DNA of 64,000 nucleotides from an uncultured Flavobacteriaceae bacterium (GCA_905181615.1 CAJIYH010000004.1:124001-188000), one strand, 5' to 3'. Positions 1 to 6,870 are shown, numbered from the stretch's first letter. The notes: generated by a model not told the origin, from the sequence alone. Numbers and translations are program-made.

Positions 1-2
1 AT

Positions 3-410
3 GCTATTGAGGTAATAAGGAATAACGCGTCAAAATACAATATCAATCCTGATAAAATTGGACTGATGGGATTTTCTGCCGGTGGAGCTGTTACTATGGA
101 AGCTGCATATACTTCAATCTCCAAAAATCAACCAAATTTCATTGCGCCTATTTATCCTTGGATGGATATTGTTGGAGGACAAAAGGTTCCAAGTAATAAA
201 CCTCCTGCATTTATTACCTGTGCTAATAATGACGGATGGAAAGAGATTCCTACTTCAAGTGTTCAAATTTACCAGGACTGGATTCAAGCGGAAGCAAAAG
301 TAGAGCTTCATATGTTTAGTGAGGGGGGTCACGGATTTGGGATGAATAAAATAAATTCTCCAGTTGATAGATGGTCTCAATTATTGGTCGATTGGATATT
401 AGCTTTATAA
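3..410 (+). CDS. alpha/beta hydrolase (esterase-like), C-terminal part
   Basis: The frame is open from the left edge of the window, so the 5' end of the gene lies outside. The visible 135 residues carry the nucleophile elbow GFSAGG (serine encoded near position 75) and a late GGHGFG segment that fits the catalytic histidine. This is the pattern of the acetyl-xylan esterase / BD-FAE-like branch of alpha/beta hydrolases, which often act on acylated carbohydrates. Substrate and localisation cannot be judged without the N-terminus. If the tRNA-Thr fragment at 704-749 is the right end of an integrated element, this gene lies inside that element. Confidence 0.75.
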   Translation, partial: AIEVIRNNASKYNINPDKIGLMGFSAGGAVTMEAAYTSISKNQPNFIAPIYPWMDIVGGQKVPSNKPPAFITCANNDGWKEIPTSSVQIYQDWIQAEAKVELHMFSEGGHGFGMNKINSPVDRWSQLLVDWILAL

Positions 411-461
411 AAATAAAAAAACCACAGGCTTTAAAAAACCCCACCTAAGCGTCAAGCTAAA

Positions 462-656
462 GTGAGGGCTACAAAGCATCAATACCACTTTACCTTTATT
501 TATTCAATAACTGGCATATCCTCTTCAGTAAGTCCAGGGAATTGTGAATCTATTATAGTAGTAAACGGAAATATTCAGTACTTCGTTAAAGGACAGAGAG
601 TTAAGCCATGTGATTACTATAGATTAAGAAGTGAGATAAGAAAAAGGTTGCAATAA
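462..656 (+). CDS. small hypothetical protein, or tail of a broken gene, containing repeat copy A
   Basis: This 64-residue reading frame has no family I recognise. Its second half (IIVVNGNIQYFVKGQ and on to the end) is encoded by DNA almost identical to sequences downstream of the tRNA-Arg on the opposite strand, and the same peptide frame is largely kept there. The stretch GISSSVSPG is also recognisable upstream of the third copy. The first 17 residues look unrelated to the other copies, so the start is doubtful and this may be only the 3' part of an older gene. It ends 48 bases before the tRNA-Thr fragment. Confidence 0.35.
   Translation: MRATKHQYHFTFIYSITGISSSVSPGNCESIIVVNGNIQYFVKGQRVKPCDYYRLRSEIRKRLQ
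550..608 (+). repeat. dispersed repeat, copy A (59 bp)
   Basis: This segment matches the reverse complement of 4483-4541 at 58 of 59 positions by my reading. The single difference lies in the run GGAAATATTC versus GGAAAGATTC. It lies about 100 bp left of the tRNA-Thr fragment. Confidence 0.85.
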
Positions 657-703
657 GGGGACAAAAAAACTTGTAATATATTGATTTAATTGATAATAGT
701 TTT

Positions 704-749
704 ACTTGGTAAGGAAGAGGTCGGCAGTTCAAATCTGCTCGCTGGCTCA
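704..749 (+). other. 3'-half tRNA-Thr(GGT) fragment, probable attachment-site footprint
   Basis: The sequence reads as the 3' half of a tRNA. It has anticodon loop TTGGTAA with anticodon GGT at 708-710, anticodon 3' stem GGAAG, variable AGGTC, T-arm GGCAG/TTCAAAT/CTGCT, acceptor 3' strand CGCTGGC and discriminator T. The matching 5' half (D-arm, anticodon 5' stem CTTCC, acceptor GCCAGCG) is absent. Tyrosine-recombinase elements that insert into a tRNA leave exactly this kind of 3' duplicate at their far end, so the element would lie to the left and the intact tRNA-Thr outside the window. Confidence 0.75.
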
Positions 750-768
750 ATGATATCAGGGCATTCCG

Positions 769-788
769 AAAGGTTTTGCCTTTTTTTA
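769..788 (+). terminator. short intrinsic terminator after the tRNA-Thr fragment
   Basis: An AAAGG/CCTTT stem with loop TTTTG runs into a T tract. It is probably the former terminator of the tRNA-Thr gene carried along with the 3' duplicate. Confidence 0.5.
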
Positions 789-882
789 TTCTTTATAGCG
801 CACTTATTACGTTACTTTTTAAATCTTCTATTATTCCACACATAAGCCCCATTTCAGAACCAACTCTAAAATTATCAAGTTA

Positions 883-1809
883 TTAGGGTGAAAAATTAAT
901 TGACAAAATATCTTTTTCAATCAATGCTAACCATCGTGCATACATTTTACCACTAGGGTGTAAATTATCATTTGCTATGAGTGAAAGATCATTAAGTGCA
1001 TTTCTGGAAATATCAGTAATATTATAAAATTTTATATTTCGTTGATCAGCTTCATACTTAATAATATTATTAAACTCATTAATTTGTTTCGTTATTTCAT
1101 CTCTTTCTAAAGAATTAGCAAAGGGCGTAGCCCCCCAATCTGGAATTGATAAAACAAAAACCCTCTCTTTTATATTTCCACTTAATATAACGGCCTGATC
1201 AATAAGCTCAATGAAACTTGGTCTGAAATTCTCCGCCAATTGTCCTTGGAACTGATTATTTACTCCAATCAGAAGTGATACAAGTCCGTAAGGGGGTTCC
1301 AAAGTTGAATCTTCAATCGCAGCTATTAACTCTTGTGCTGTCCATCCAGTTTGAGCAATAACTTCTAGCTTATTAATTTCTGAATTGACTTTTGATAATT
1401 TAACTAAAAGCTGAACTGGCCAACTTTCTTTGACATCAACTGACTCTCCAATTGTATAGCTGTCACCTAAAGCCAAATATTTATTTTTATTATTAAATAT
1501 TTCACCTTGGACAAATACGGCAAACAAAGCATTTAAAGTTTGATTTGAATTTAGAAAAATAGTTAAATCGCTATTACTTGAATCATTTCCTTCCCAACCT
1601 ATAAATTCATACCCTTCATTTGGAGTTGCGGTTATAGTTACTTCCGTTCCTTCGTCATATGTTCCGCCATCATTTACACTTCCTCCTTCAGAAGCAGTTA
1701 CTGTTAACGTAAATTTGGTTACATCAGGAATAGGATTGTCCTTTGAGCAAGAGTTTATAAGAAGAAACAAAGAGAATATGAGTAGTAAACTTCTAAGAAG
1801 GATTTTCAT
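883..1809 (-). CDS. lipoprotein with InlB-type B-repeat and SGNH/GDSL hydrolase domain
   Basis: The 308-residue product starts with a lipoprotein signal (lipobox LINSC, Cys at residue 21), so it is probably anchored in the envelope. Residues about 32-95 form a divergent InlB B-repeat (GGSVNDGGTYDEGTEV, then GYEFIGW), an adhesion-type module. Residues about 105-305 are an SGNH hydrolase with the nucleophile block ALGDSYT and the late catalytic pair in DNLHPSGK. Family members remove acyl groups from lipids or carbohydrates; the substrate is unknown here. It stands alone between the tRNA-Thr fragment and a set of broken sugar genes. Confidence 0.85.
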   Translation of the reverse strand: MKILLRSLLLIFSLFLLINSCSKDNPIPDVTKFTLTVTASEGGSVNDGGTYDEGTEVTITATPNEGYEFIGWEGNDSSNSDLTIFLNSNQTLNALFAVFVQGEIFNNKNKYLALGDSYTIGESVDVKESWPVQLLVKLSKVNSEINKLEVIAQTGWTAQELIAAIEDSTLEPPYGLVSLLIGVNNQFQGQLAENFRPSFIELIDQAVILSGNIKERVFVLSIPDWGATPFANSLERDEITKQINEFNNIIKYEADQRNIKFYNITDISRNALNDLSLIANDNLHPSGKMYARWLALIEKDILSINFSP

Positions 1810-1918
1810 AAAATAAAAGTATAATTACTAAAGAGGATATGCTTACGGTTTAGTTAACTATTAGAGTGCAATTAGCCAATACTGAGAAGAGCGGTAGTAA
1901 TCTCCTGAAGAAATTAAT

Positions 1919-2134
1919 CTATTTTTTTGATTTAAAACGTAATTTGATATTTTCTTCTAAATCAAGTAATTGTAAAAAATAAGTAGCAGTTGAATTTGGA
2001 GTCGCTTTTATCTTAATTTTACGATCAATTGTGCCTGCAATTACAGGTAAATTTAGGTAGTCTTGGTGATCTCCAAAAAAGCAAATTCGCGCCGATGCTT
2101 CAGATGTAATGAATAAATGATTTTTTTTAATCAA
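1919..2134 (-). pseudogene. GHMP sugar kinase, N-terminal fragment
   Basis: Seventy-one residues remain of a protein family normally 330-390 long. The segment SEASARICFFGDHQDYLNLP aligns with the galactokinase/GHMP N-terminal signature (SPGRVNLIGEHTDY type), followed by TIDRKI. The frame stops just after a run of seven A. Removing one A would open a further stretch containing GDYYRSSQYW, which resembles the region after the first GHMP strand, but that frame also ends near 1858. The apparent start is TTG. It lies 13 bp downstream of the GH109 remnant on the same strand, suggesting a former operon. Confidence 0.6.
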
Positions 2135-2147
2135 AATTGTGTTTTAA

Positions 2148-2558
2148 TTAACTGATGATGTCTAAAGGTTTAGTGTTTTTCCAATTTCCTCTGGTAAAAT
2201 CAGGAAACTTTTGAGGGGCACCTTCTTGGGCGATTGATCTTCCACTGAGTTCAGTAACGGAACTCCAAAAACAACCTTCATAAAGATTTTGATCTAAGGG
2301 AAGTCCCTTCTGAAGACACTCAACAATGCGATACATCATAATCCCATCCATTCCACCATGACCACTACCTTTTGATTTTTCATTGAGTCTTTTGTATAAT
2401 GGGTGATCGTGTTTTTCATAAACCATTTCAAGTTGATCTCCTTGCGCCCATGTATGATGATTTTGGGTCATTCCTTCTACACCACCCTCTAAGGCAACTC
2501 GTGTGGGAAAACCCGCAAGAACTCCTTTTGACCCTTGAATTAGATTGTGTCTTGTGAG
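2148..2558 (-). pseudogene. GH109 / Gfo-Idh-MocA family protein, C-terminal fragment
   Basis: The frame is open from about 2558 down to the stop at 2148, although the first ATG is only at 2471. Residues GSKGVLAGFPTRVALEGG, GHGGMDGIMMYRIVECL and LPLDQNLYEG are typical of the C-terminal half of GH109-type NAD-dependent glycosidases. The Rossmann half with the NAD site is missing. At about 2555 homology stops abruptly and the galactokinase fragment begins on the other strand, so the 5' part was lost in a rearrangement. Confidence 0.8.
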
Positions 2559-3149
2559 AGCAAGAAATATCAGTTTATTGATGCTAATTTTTCACCTTAT
2601 AAGATTGTATTGCTAAATTCTAATCTTTCACACAACTTAGCATCTAGCGAGTATAATACTCGTGTTATAGAATGCGAACAAGCTCTTTCGGTTGTTCAAA
2701 ATCAATATCCTGAATATTCTTTTCTTGCTGATGTTCCTGAAAGTTTAATTAGATCTTTAAAAGGAAAAATGTCTGGAAAAATCTATCAAAGAGCTTTATA
2801 CGTAACTCGGGAAAACAAAAGAACGTTAAAAGCTACAGAACTTATTCAAAAAGGTAGTATTCAAGATTTTGGTAATTTAATGTATCAAACCCACCAAGAA
2901 TTATCAAAAAACTATGAGGTTAGTTGTGCTGAGTTAGACTTTTTAGTTGACTTAACCAAAGATATTGATCAAGTTGTGGGAAGTAGAATGATGGGAGGTG
3001 GTTTTGGTGGCTGCACCATAAGCTTAGTAAATGAAAATTTTGTAAACACCTTTTTAGCTTTAGCTAAAGAAAAGTACAAAAAGAAATTTGGTGCAGAATT
3101 AAATTCAATTTTGGTAGAGATTTCTAATGGTGTTGAAGTTTTTAAATAA
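2553..3149 (+). pseudogene. galK: galactokinase, C-terminal half
   Basis: About 200 of the usual 380-390 residues are present. They start at the segment equivalent to LLDCES and run to a natural-looking C-terminus. Recognisable blocks are LNSNLSHNLASSEYN and GSRMMGGGFGGCTISL, the third GHMP motif. The N-terminal substrate site and the ATP-binding GLSSS motif are missing, so it should be inactive. The 5' break coincides with the broken end of the GH109 remnant, and the 3' stop lies directly against the truncated phage-type gene. An intact galM lies far away at 35870-36772. Confidence 0.85.
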
Positions 3150-3445
3150 AGGTCAAGTGGTATTGATTCTGTTAATTCTAAGCTTTGTTTGACTGATCCA
3201 TAAGCTGAATCCATTAAAGCTTTATAGGCGCTTACGTCCCCTTGTTTGGCTTTAAATATAGTTGATAGTGTAATTATGTCTTCCATACTTAAAGTCTCTA
3301 TCTGGCCGCTTATAGGGTTTGTTTCTTCCTGGAGAAATGCAAGCCATTCTCTAGCTATTGTTTTTCTGTTTTTAGAACCTTTTGGTCGTCCACTAGGATT
3401 ACCTGATTCCCCCTTCTTAAACCTGTTTAAATTATCTCTACTCAT
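3150..3445 (-). pseudogene. DUF5681-like phage protein, N-terminal fragment
   Basis: The first about 97 codons encode an N-terminus FKKGESGNPSGRPKGSKN, the DUF5681 signature found in small proteins of prophages and mobile elements. An alpha-helical stretch follows. The reading frame continues past 3150 only as the antisense of galK, so the real gene is cut at that point. It lies 36 bp downstream of the Rep-like gene on the same strand, suggesting a two-gene remnant of one element. A terminase small-subunit-like role is often proposed for such proteins; nothing here proves it. Confidence 0.65.
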
Positions 3446-3481
3446 TCTCTGTTGTTTCTTTGTTATTGCCTGTTTTTAATT

Positions 3482-3862
3482 TTAATAAAAGATGTTATGA
3501 TGTGAGTCTTGATGCCACATTGATTTAGTGATGTAGTTTGTTATTTTCTTGACCCCTTTTATTTTCTCTACATCAATAACAGCTTTGGGATTAATGTTTA
3601 ATGATTTAGCTACATCATCTCTAGTTAAATTCCTTCCCTGAATAAGTAAATGGGCGTGATTTATTGTTGAGGTATTTGACCACTTATCCCTATCATTTTC
3701 TAGAGTGTAGAAGACTGCATTTACGTTGTTTGTTTTGACCATTTTACTAACTTTCTTATCCATTAGATGGTCTTTAAGCTTGTAATGTGTCCTGATGACT
3801 GTGGTGTAGTTCCATTTGAACATCTTGGAGATTGAGTCGGCATACTGTTTAATGTTAATCAT
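3482..3862 (-). CDS. short HUH-type replication initiator-like protein (Rep)
   Basis: The 126-residue product has three features in the order expected of rolling-circle Rep proteins. An N-terminal strand region (WNYTTVIRTHYKL) comes first, then a metal-binding HxH motif (NHAHLLIQG, residues about 68-76), and then a Y-x-x-K motif (NYITKS, residues about 108-113). Rep proteins nick one strand at an origin through the tyrosine. The chain is short and no helicase follows, which is usual for small ssDNA phages and mobilisable elements but also fits a truncated protein. It is followed by a cut DUF5681 gene and preceded by a 435-bp AT-rich region with inverted and direct repeats. Confidence 0.45.
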   Translation of the reverse strand: MINIKQYADSISKMFKWNYTTVIRTHYKLKDHLMDKKVSKMVKTNNVNAVFYTLENDRDKWSNTSTINHAHLLIQGRNLTRDDVAKSLNINPKAVIDVEKIKGVKKITNYITKSMWHQDSHHNIFY

Positions 3863-4025
3863 ATGATTGTCAGTTGTTTAGAGTTAGTGTTATGATACAG
3901 CGGGGATAATGCACTTTTGTGTTAATAATCGCTTCTAAAAAAGTCATAATTTATACCCCTGTATTAATACAATAGAATTGTCCTGAAAGTGTTATGTTTT
4001 CTGTAATTGACTTTTCCTTGTATAT

Positions 4026-4051
4026 ATAACAAGAAAAAATTCTTTTGTTAT
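4026..4051. repeat. imperfect inverted repeat ATAACAAGAA / TTCTTTTGTTAT
   Basis: Two arms of 10 and 12 bases flank four A residues; the right arm has two extra bases. The layout of about 11-6-11 recalls Xer/dif-like recombination sites or an operator. I cannot decide between these. Confidence 0.4.
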
Positions 4052-4184
4052 CATTAAACACAAAAAAGCATCAACAAATAAAGTGTGAAAGTTGAATTTT
4101 ATCAATAAAGACAGGGTGTTAAAGAGAAATAAAAAAAATCAACAAAATACTTCTTGGTCTGTAGGTTTTAATTAAAAGGGATGT

Positions 4185-4192
4185 TATATTTG
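4185..4192 (+). promoter_or_regulatory. flavobacterial -7 box TATATTTG upstream of tRNA-Arg
   Basis: The box matches TAnnTTTG and is followed by CACC. It lies 105 bp before the tRNA. I find no TTG at the usual distance upstream, so the -33 element is weak or absent. Confidence 0.45.
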
Positions 4193-4205
4193 CACCGATC
4201 TATAA

Positions 4206-4281
4206 GTAAGTTAAAGCCATAATGGTAACAACAGTGGTAACAATACTTTTTAATAAACACTATAATAATGATTTAACTTAC
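4206..4281. repeat. 10-bp inverted repeat enclosing two GGTAACAA direct repeats
   Basis: GTAAGTTAAA at 4206-4215 is the exact reverse complement of TTTAACTTAC at 4272-4281. Between them GGTAACAA occurs twice, about 13 bp apart. This could be an iteron-like or origin structure, or a hairpin in the tRNA leader. Confidence 0.5.
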
Positions 4282-4297
4282 AGTGAATCAACGATTA

Positions 4298-4371
4298 GGC
4301 CTCGTAGCATAACTGAATAGTGCACTTGATTACGGCTCAAGAGGTTGCAAGTTTGAATCTTGCCGAGGTCA
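4298..4371 (+). tRNA. tRNA-Arg(ACG)
   Basis: The cloverleaf folds fully. Acceptor GGCCTCG pairs with CGAGGTC, D-stem GCAT with GTGC, anticodon stem CTTGA with TCAAG, and T-stem GCAAG with CTTGC. The anticodon ACG is at 4332-4334 and the discriminator is A. No CCA is encoded. The D-loop lacks the usual GG pair (ACTGAAT instead of ACTGGAT), a small deviation. A strong terminator follows at once. Copies B and C of the dispersed repeat lie directly downstream. Confidence 0.9.
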
Positions 4372-4376
4372 CTAAG

Positions 4377-4408
4377 AACCAGCTCATTACAGAGCTGGTT
4401 TCTTTTTT
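4377..4408 (+). terminator. intrinsic terminator of tRNA-Arg
   Basis: A perfect 9-bp stem, AACCAGCTC/GAGCTGGTT with loop ATTACA, is followed by TTC and six T residues. Confidence 0.9.
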
Positions 4409-4440
4409 GGGGTACATTAGTAGGTTTACCCTATTTACTA

Positions 4441-4683
4441 CTATTTATTCACTATTTCACTTCTGAACTTGTAGTACTCATTTGGCTTAACTCTCTGTCC
4501 TTTAACGAAGTACTGAATCTTTCCGTTTACTACTATAATAGTTTACATTGCACCATTTTCGTTATTCCCAGTATTAATATTATTCAAATCAACGCCTGTT
4601 CGTTCCTTAAATTCCCTTCTAAATTTTATATTCCTATTTCTCCGTTCTTTAAGTTTAAGATATATTTTCTTTAACCAATTCAT
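4441..4683 (-). pseudogene. small basic hypothetical gene with in-frame stop, carrying repeat copy B
   Basis: Read from ATG at 4683, the frame gives a lysine/arginine-rich start (MNWLKKIYLKLKERR) and reaches TAA after NENGAM. In the same frame it then continues with TIIVVNGKIQYFVKGQRV to a stop at 4441. The peptide after the TAA is nearly that encoded by copy A. The simplest reading is an 80-codon gene broken by one nonsense change, but chance adjacency cannot be excluded. Confidence 0.4.
4483..4541 (-). repeat. dispersed repeat, copy B (59 bp)
   Basis: It matches copy A (550-608) in reverse orientation at 58 of 59 bases. It also matches copy C over its left part, and this B-C similarity extends further left (TTCTGAACTT near 4461 and 4911). 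Confidence 0.85.
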
Positions 4684-4814
4684 ACAATTTAATTTATAAA
4701 TACAATATACAAAACCGTTTTCAAAACTTCATTTAATAAATAATCAGTGGTAAATCCTAATAAGGTTTTATTATATTTCTGTACTTATAAGTTTCGGAAA
4801 AGCATATTGTAAGG

Positions 4815-5006
4815 CTAATTGAAGCGTCTTAATTCTTTGATTAGCATCTGCTCATTTAAGTCTAAAGAGCCTATTAAATCTTCTAATAAGTCTTGTAGTT
4901 TACTTCTTACTTCTGAACTTATAATACTCACTTGGCTTAACTCTCTGCCCTTTAACGAAGTACTGAATCTTTCCATAGACCACTTTAAGAGTTCTATTAA
5001 TTTCAA
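4815..5006 (-). CDS. hypothetical short reading frame over repeat copy C
   Basis: This 63-residue frame starts at TTG and shows no family I know. Its reading frame across the repeat differs from that of copies A and B, whose peptide (KIQYFVKGQRV) is also encoded here in another frame but stops soon after. The C-terminal LQDLLEDLIGSLDLNEQ is helical. I consider it a probable remnant rather than a functional gene. Confidence 0.2.
   Translation of the reverse strand: MKLIELLKWSMERFSTSLKGRELSQVSIISSEVRSKLQDLLEDLIGSLDLNEQMLIKELRRFN
4933..4974 (-). repeat. dispersed repeat, copy C (42-bp core)
   Basis: The core differs from copy B at one position (CTCTGCCC versus CTCTGTCC). Similarity with B continues left to about 4911. 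Weaker similarity with the upstream part of copy A is seen around 5010-5030 (ATATCTTCTTC versus ATATCCTCTTC). Confidence 0.8.
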
Positions 5007-5044
5007 ATAAGTTCCTAGAGTAACAGAAGAAGATATACCTGTGG

Positions 5045-5079
5045 TTTAAAAAAACCCCCAGTTTTAGCTGAAGGTTTTT
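5045..5079 (-). terminator. intrinsic terminator of the 5101-5868 gene
   Basis: On the minus strand AACCTTCAG pairs with CTGGGGGTT (two G-U pairs) around loop CTAAAA, followed by seven T. Confidence 0.7.
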
Positions 5080-5100
5080 AGTTATTAGGATTAAAAAAAT

Positions 5101-5868
5101 CTATTGAGCTGAAGCAGCAAAAGTAATTACATTAAAAATTGGAGAATATTTCCAACCATCTGGATTATACGAACCCATTTTAGATTTTTTTGCAACATCT
5201 GAGGGGAGTTCATATCCAACTCTATATTTCATTAAATCTTCAAGACTATCAAACATATCCCAAGTAGATACGCTTGATGTATTCATTCCGATTGGAGCAA
5301 TTTTTCTACCAACACCCCAATTAACCATTCCCATTTTAGACATATTTTTTGAAAAATGGTTCTTCCAAAGTGTTTTATTTTCTGATATAAATCCAGCTAG
5401 GTTTTTAGGAGTTGCAAAGTTAAATTGAATGTATTTCCCCATACTTTTTTGAATACTTACTTCATCTTTAAAAATATGTCTTGAGTCAGAAGTCCAAGTA
5501 AATTTTGAGCTTAATTCTCCTACAATTGCTTGTTCTTCTTTTGTTAAAAGGGAACTTGCATTATTCCACCATTGGTTCTTCGCACTAAGAATGGCTTCTA
5601 CATCTGAATTAGATTGAACGAACAGATAATTTTTTCTTTCTTCATCATCAATATTGTCCATTGTTACTCTTTTTAAAAAAGCCCAAAAAGAGATATCCCC
5701 CTTATTAACAGCATTTTGAGCTACTTTTTGCATATATGTTTTTTGAACTGTTTCAAAGGCTTCAAGGTCTCCCTCAACTCTTACAAAATGCATTGAATAG
5801 ATTTGAGATGCTTGAGCACTTAAAGAGATGCTTACAAATAATAGAAGTAGTGTAAATAGTTTTTTCAT
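5101..5868 (-). CDS. secreted hypothetical protein
   Basis: I place the start at 5868, where MKKLFTLLLLFVSISLSAQ forms a clean Sec signal peptide; the longer upstream frame adds an unlikely leader. The mature chain of about 236 residues is unknown to me. It contains Trp-rich stretches (ISFWAFLKR, NQWWNNA, DGWKYSP) and two halves with similar rhythm, which would suit a duplicated alpha/beta fold, though I cannot show that. It probably acts in the periplasm or outside. It is monocistronic, with its own terminator, and marks the return to ordinary chromosomal sequence. Confidence 0.75.
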   Translation of the reverse strand: MKKLFTLLLLFVSISLSAQASQIYSMHFVRVEGDLEAFETVQKTYMQKVAQNAVNKGDISFWAFLKRVTMDNIDDEERKNYLFVQSNSDVEAILSAKNQWWNNASSLLTKEEQAIVGELSSKFTWTSDSRHIFKDEVSIQKSMGKYIQFNFATPKNLAGFISENKTLWKNHFSKNMSKMGMVNWGVGRKIAPIGMNTSSVSTWDMFDSLEDLMKYRVGYELPSDVAKKSKMGSYNPDGWKYSPIFNVITFAASAQ

Positions 5869-5993
5869 TTTAAATTGATTTATGGTTAATAAGATTACAA
5901 TATAACACTTTCGTTTAACAACTAAAAATAGTAATAATAAAATCTTAATACTACTAAACAAAATACAACTTCAGCCTCTAGAACAGTTGGAGC

Positions 5994-6251
5994 TTAGCCT
6001 ATTAGTTTTAGTTTTTCTAATCTAGAAAGTTTCTTGATGCAATATTCTCTTTTTGATGCGGTTGATCGGTCTGGATGTATTTCTGAATATTCTAAATTAA
6101 CAGGTCTTTTGTTTCGTGTGTACTTGGCACCTTTTTTAGATTCGTTATGCTCAAAGATTCTTCTCTCTAAGTTTGTTGTGATTCCTGTATAAAGGGTTTC
6201 ATCTTCACATTTAATGACATAAACCCACCATATTTTATTTATTTTTTCCAT
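5994..6251 (-). CDS. GIY-YIG nuclease superfamily protein (UPF0213/YhbQ-like)
   Basis: At 85 residues this is a minimal single-domain member. WWVYVIKC followed by LYTGITTNLERRI gives the GIY-YIG core (VYV...YTG) with the conserved Arg, and HNESKKGAKYT and SKREYCIKKLS complete the fold. Such stand-alone proteins are thought to bind or cut DNA, but their cellular role is not established. The gene is divergent from the membrane protein at 6348, and a long inverted repeat lies between the two starts. Confidence 0.85.
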   Translation of the reverse strand: MEKINKIWWVYVIKCEDETLYTGITTNLERRIFEHNESKKGAKYTRNKRPVNLEYSEIHPDRSTASKREYCIKKLSRLEKLKLIG

Positions 6252-6277
6252 GACTAGCGATTACCAGATTCAGTTTA

Positions 6278-6330
6278 ACTAAGATATAAAAATCTGTTAG
6301 TTAACCCTTGATGATTTTTTATATCTTAGT
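6278..6330. repeat. 17-bp inverted repeat between divergent genes
   Basis: ACTAAGATATAAAAATC at 6278-6294 is mirrored by its reverse complement at 6313-6330 with one extra T. An 18-base spacer separates the arms. Both flanking genes start within 30 bp of the arms. Confidence 0.8.
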
Positions 6331-6347
6331 GAGTAATATAATGCTTT

Positions 6348-6758
6348 ATGAAAGTTAGTAAAGGAGTAATTACAAAAGGGTTTGTTTTTTCAGGAATAAT
6401 CAATATTGGGGGTGCTTTGATTTTTTCAAGGTTTTTCACAAATGAATTCATACCAAAAAACGACCCGGTGGTAATGTCTAATTTTGGTTTATTGATGATT
6501 GTCGTTTGGGGGTTAGTATTTTTATCTATTTCTCAAAAATACGAGCAATTAAATTGGCTGGTGGGAGTGTTTGCAATCGAAAAATTCATTTATGGATTTA
6601 ATTGGATCAATTGGATTTCGAACAACGATCTTTCTGCTGTATATAATCAAGATCAAATGGCAGGAATTTTTTATACCATATATGGGATTAACGACTGGTT
6701 CTTCTTCGCATTTTTCTTGTATGTTTTTATTAAGTCATTTAAATCTGTTAAAACTTGA
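6348..6758 (+). CDS. small integral membrane protein, unknown function
   Basis: The 136-residue product has four hydrophobic segments (about residues 10-30, 44-62, 70-88 and 105-130) and short loops, so it should be a four-helix inner-membrane protein. Aromatic residues cluster in the third and fourth segments (FNWINW, NDWFFFAFFLYVF). The size and layout resemble DoxX/DUF4345-like proteins, but I see no motif that settles this. The ATG at 6348 is the only good start. Confidence 0.7.
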   Translation: MKVSKGVITKGFVFSGIINIGGALIFSRFFTNEFIPKNDPVVMSNFGLLMIVVWGLVFLSISQKYEQLNWLVGVFAIEKFIYGFNWINWISNNDLSAVYNQDQMAGIFYTIYGINDWFFFAFFLYVFIKSFKSVKT

Positions 6759-6870
6759 TTTTTGTTTCGACTTATTATATGATCCTTTTTTCAGATAAAT
6801 AATCCGATTGGCTTTATAATTTTTAATTTGCAAGAAGGGTTTTCATACCTTGTTTTTAAATAATATACTT

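Larger units (their letters stand above)
3863..4297. other. gene-free region between Rep-like gene and tRNA-Arg
   Basis: I see no credible reading frame in these 435 bases. The region holds an imperfect inverted repeat at 4026-4051, a TAnnTTTG promoter box at 4185-4192, a 10-bp inverted repeat (4206-4215 with 4272-4281), and two direct copies of GGTAACAA between its arms. Such a set next to a Rep gene could be an origin, but the promoter box may simply serve the tRNA. Confidence 0.5.

Noticed and set aside
704-749. A complete tRNA-Thr gene
   Set aside because: The D-arm, the 5' anticodon stem and the 5' acceptor strand are absent upstream; only the 3' half folds.
2969-3149. C-terminal part of the DUF5681-like protein
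   Set aside because: This stretch is exactly antisense to the galactokinase coding sequence, so it is read-through past a truncation.
4360-4674. A 104-residue plus-strand protein over the tRNA-Arg terminator
   Set aside because: It begins inside the tRNA T-arm and runs antisense to the repeat-bearing frame; composition is that of AT-rich noise.
1-5100. A complete prophage or conjugative element
   Set aside because: No integrase, capsid, portal, relaxase or transfer genes are present; only fragments and repeats remain.
5869-5961. N-terminal extension of the secreted protein at 5101
   Set aside because: The internal Met at 5868 starts a clean signal peptide; the upstream residues would bury it.
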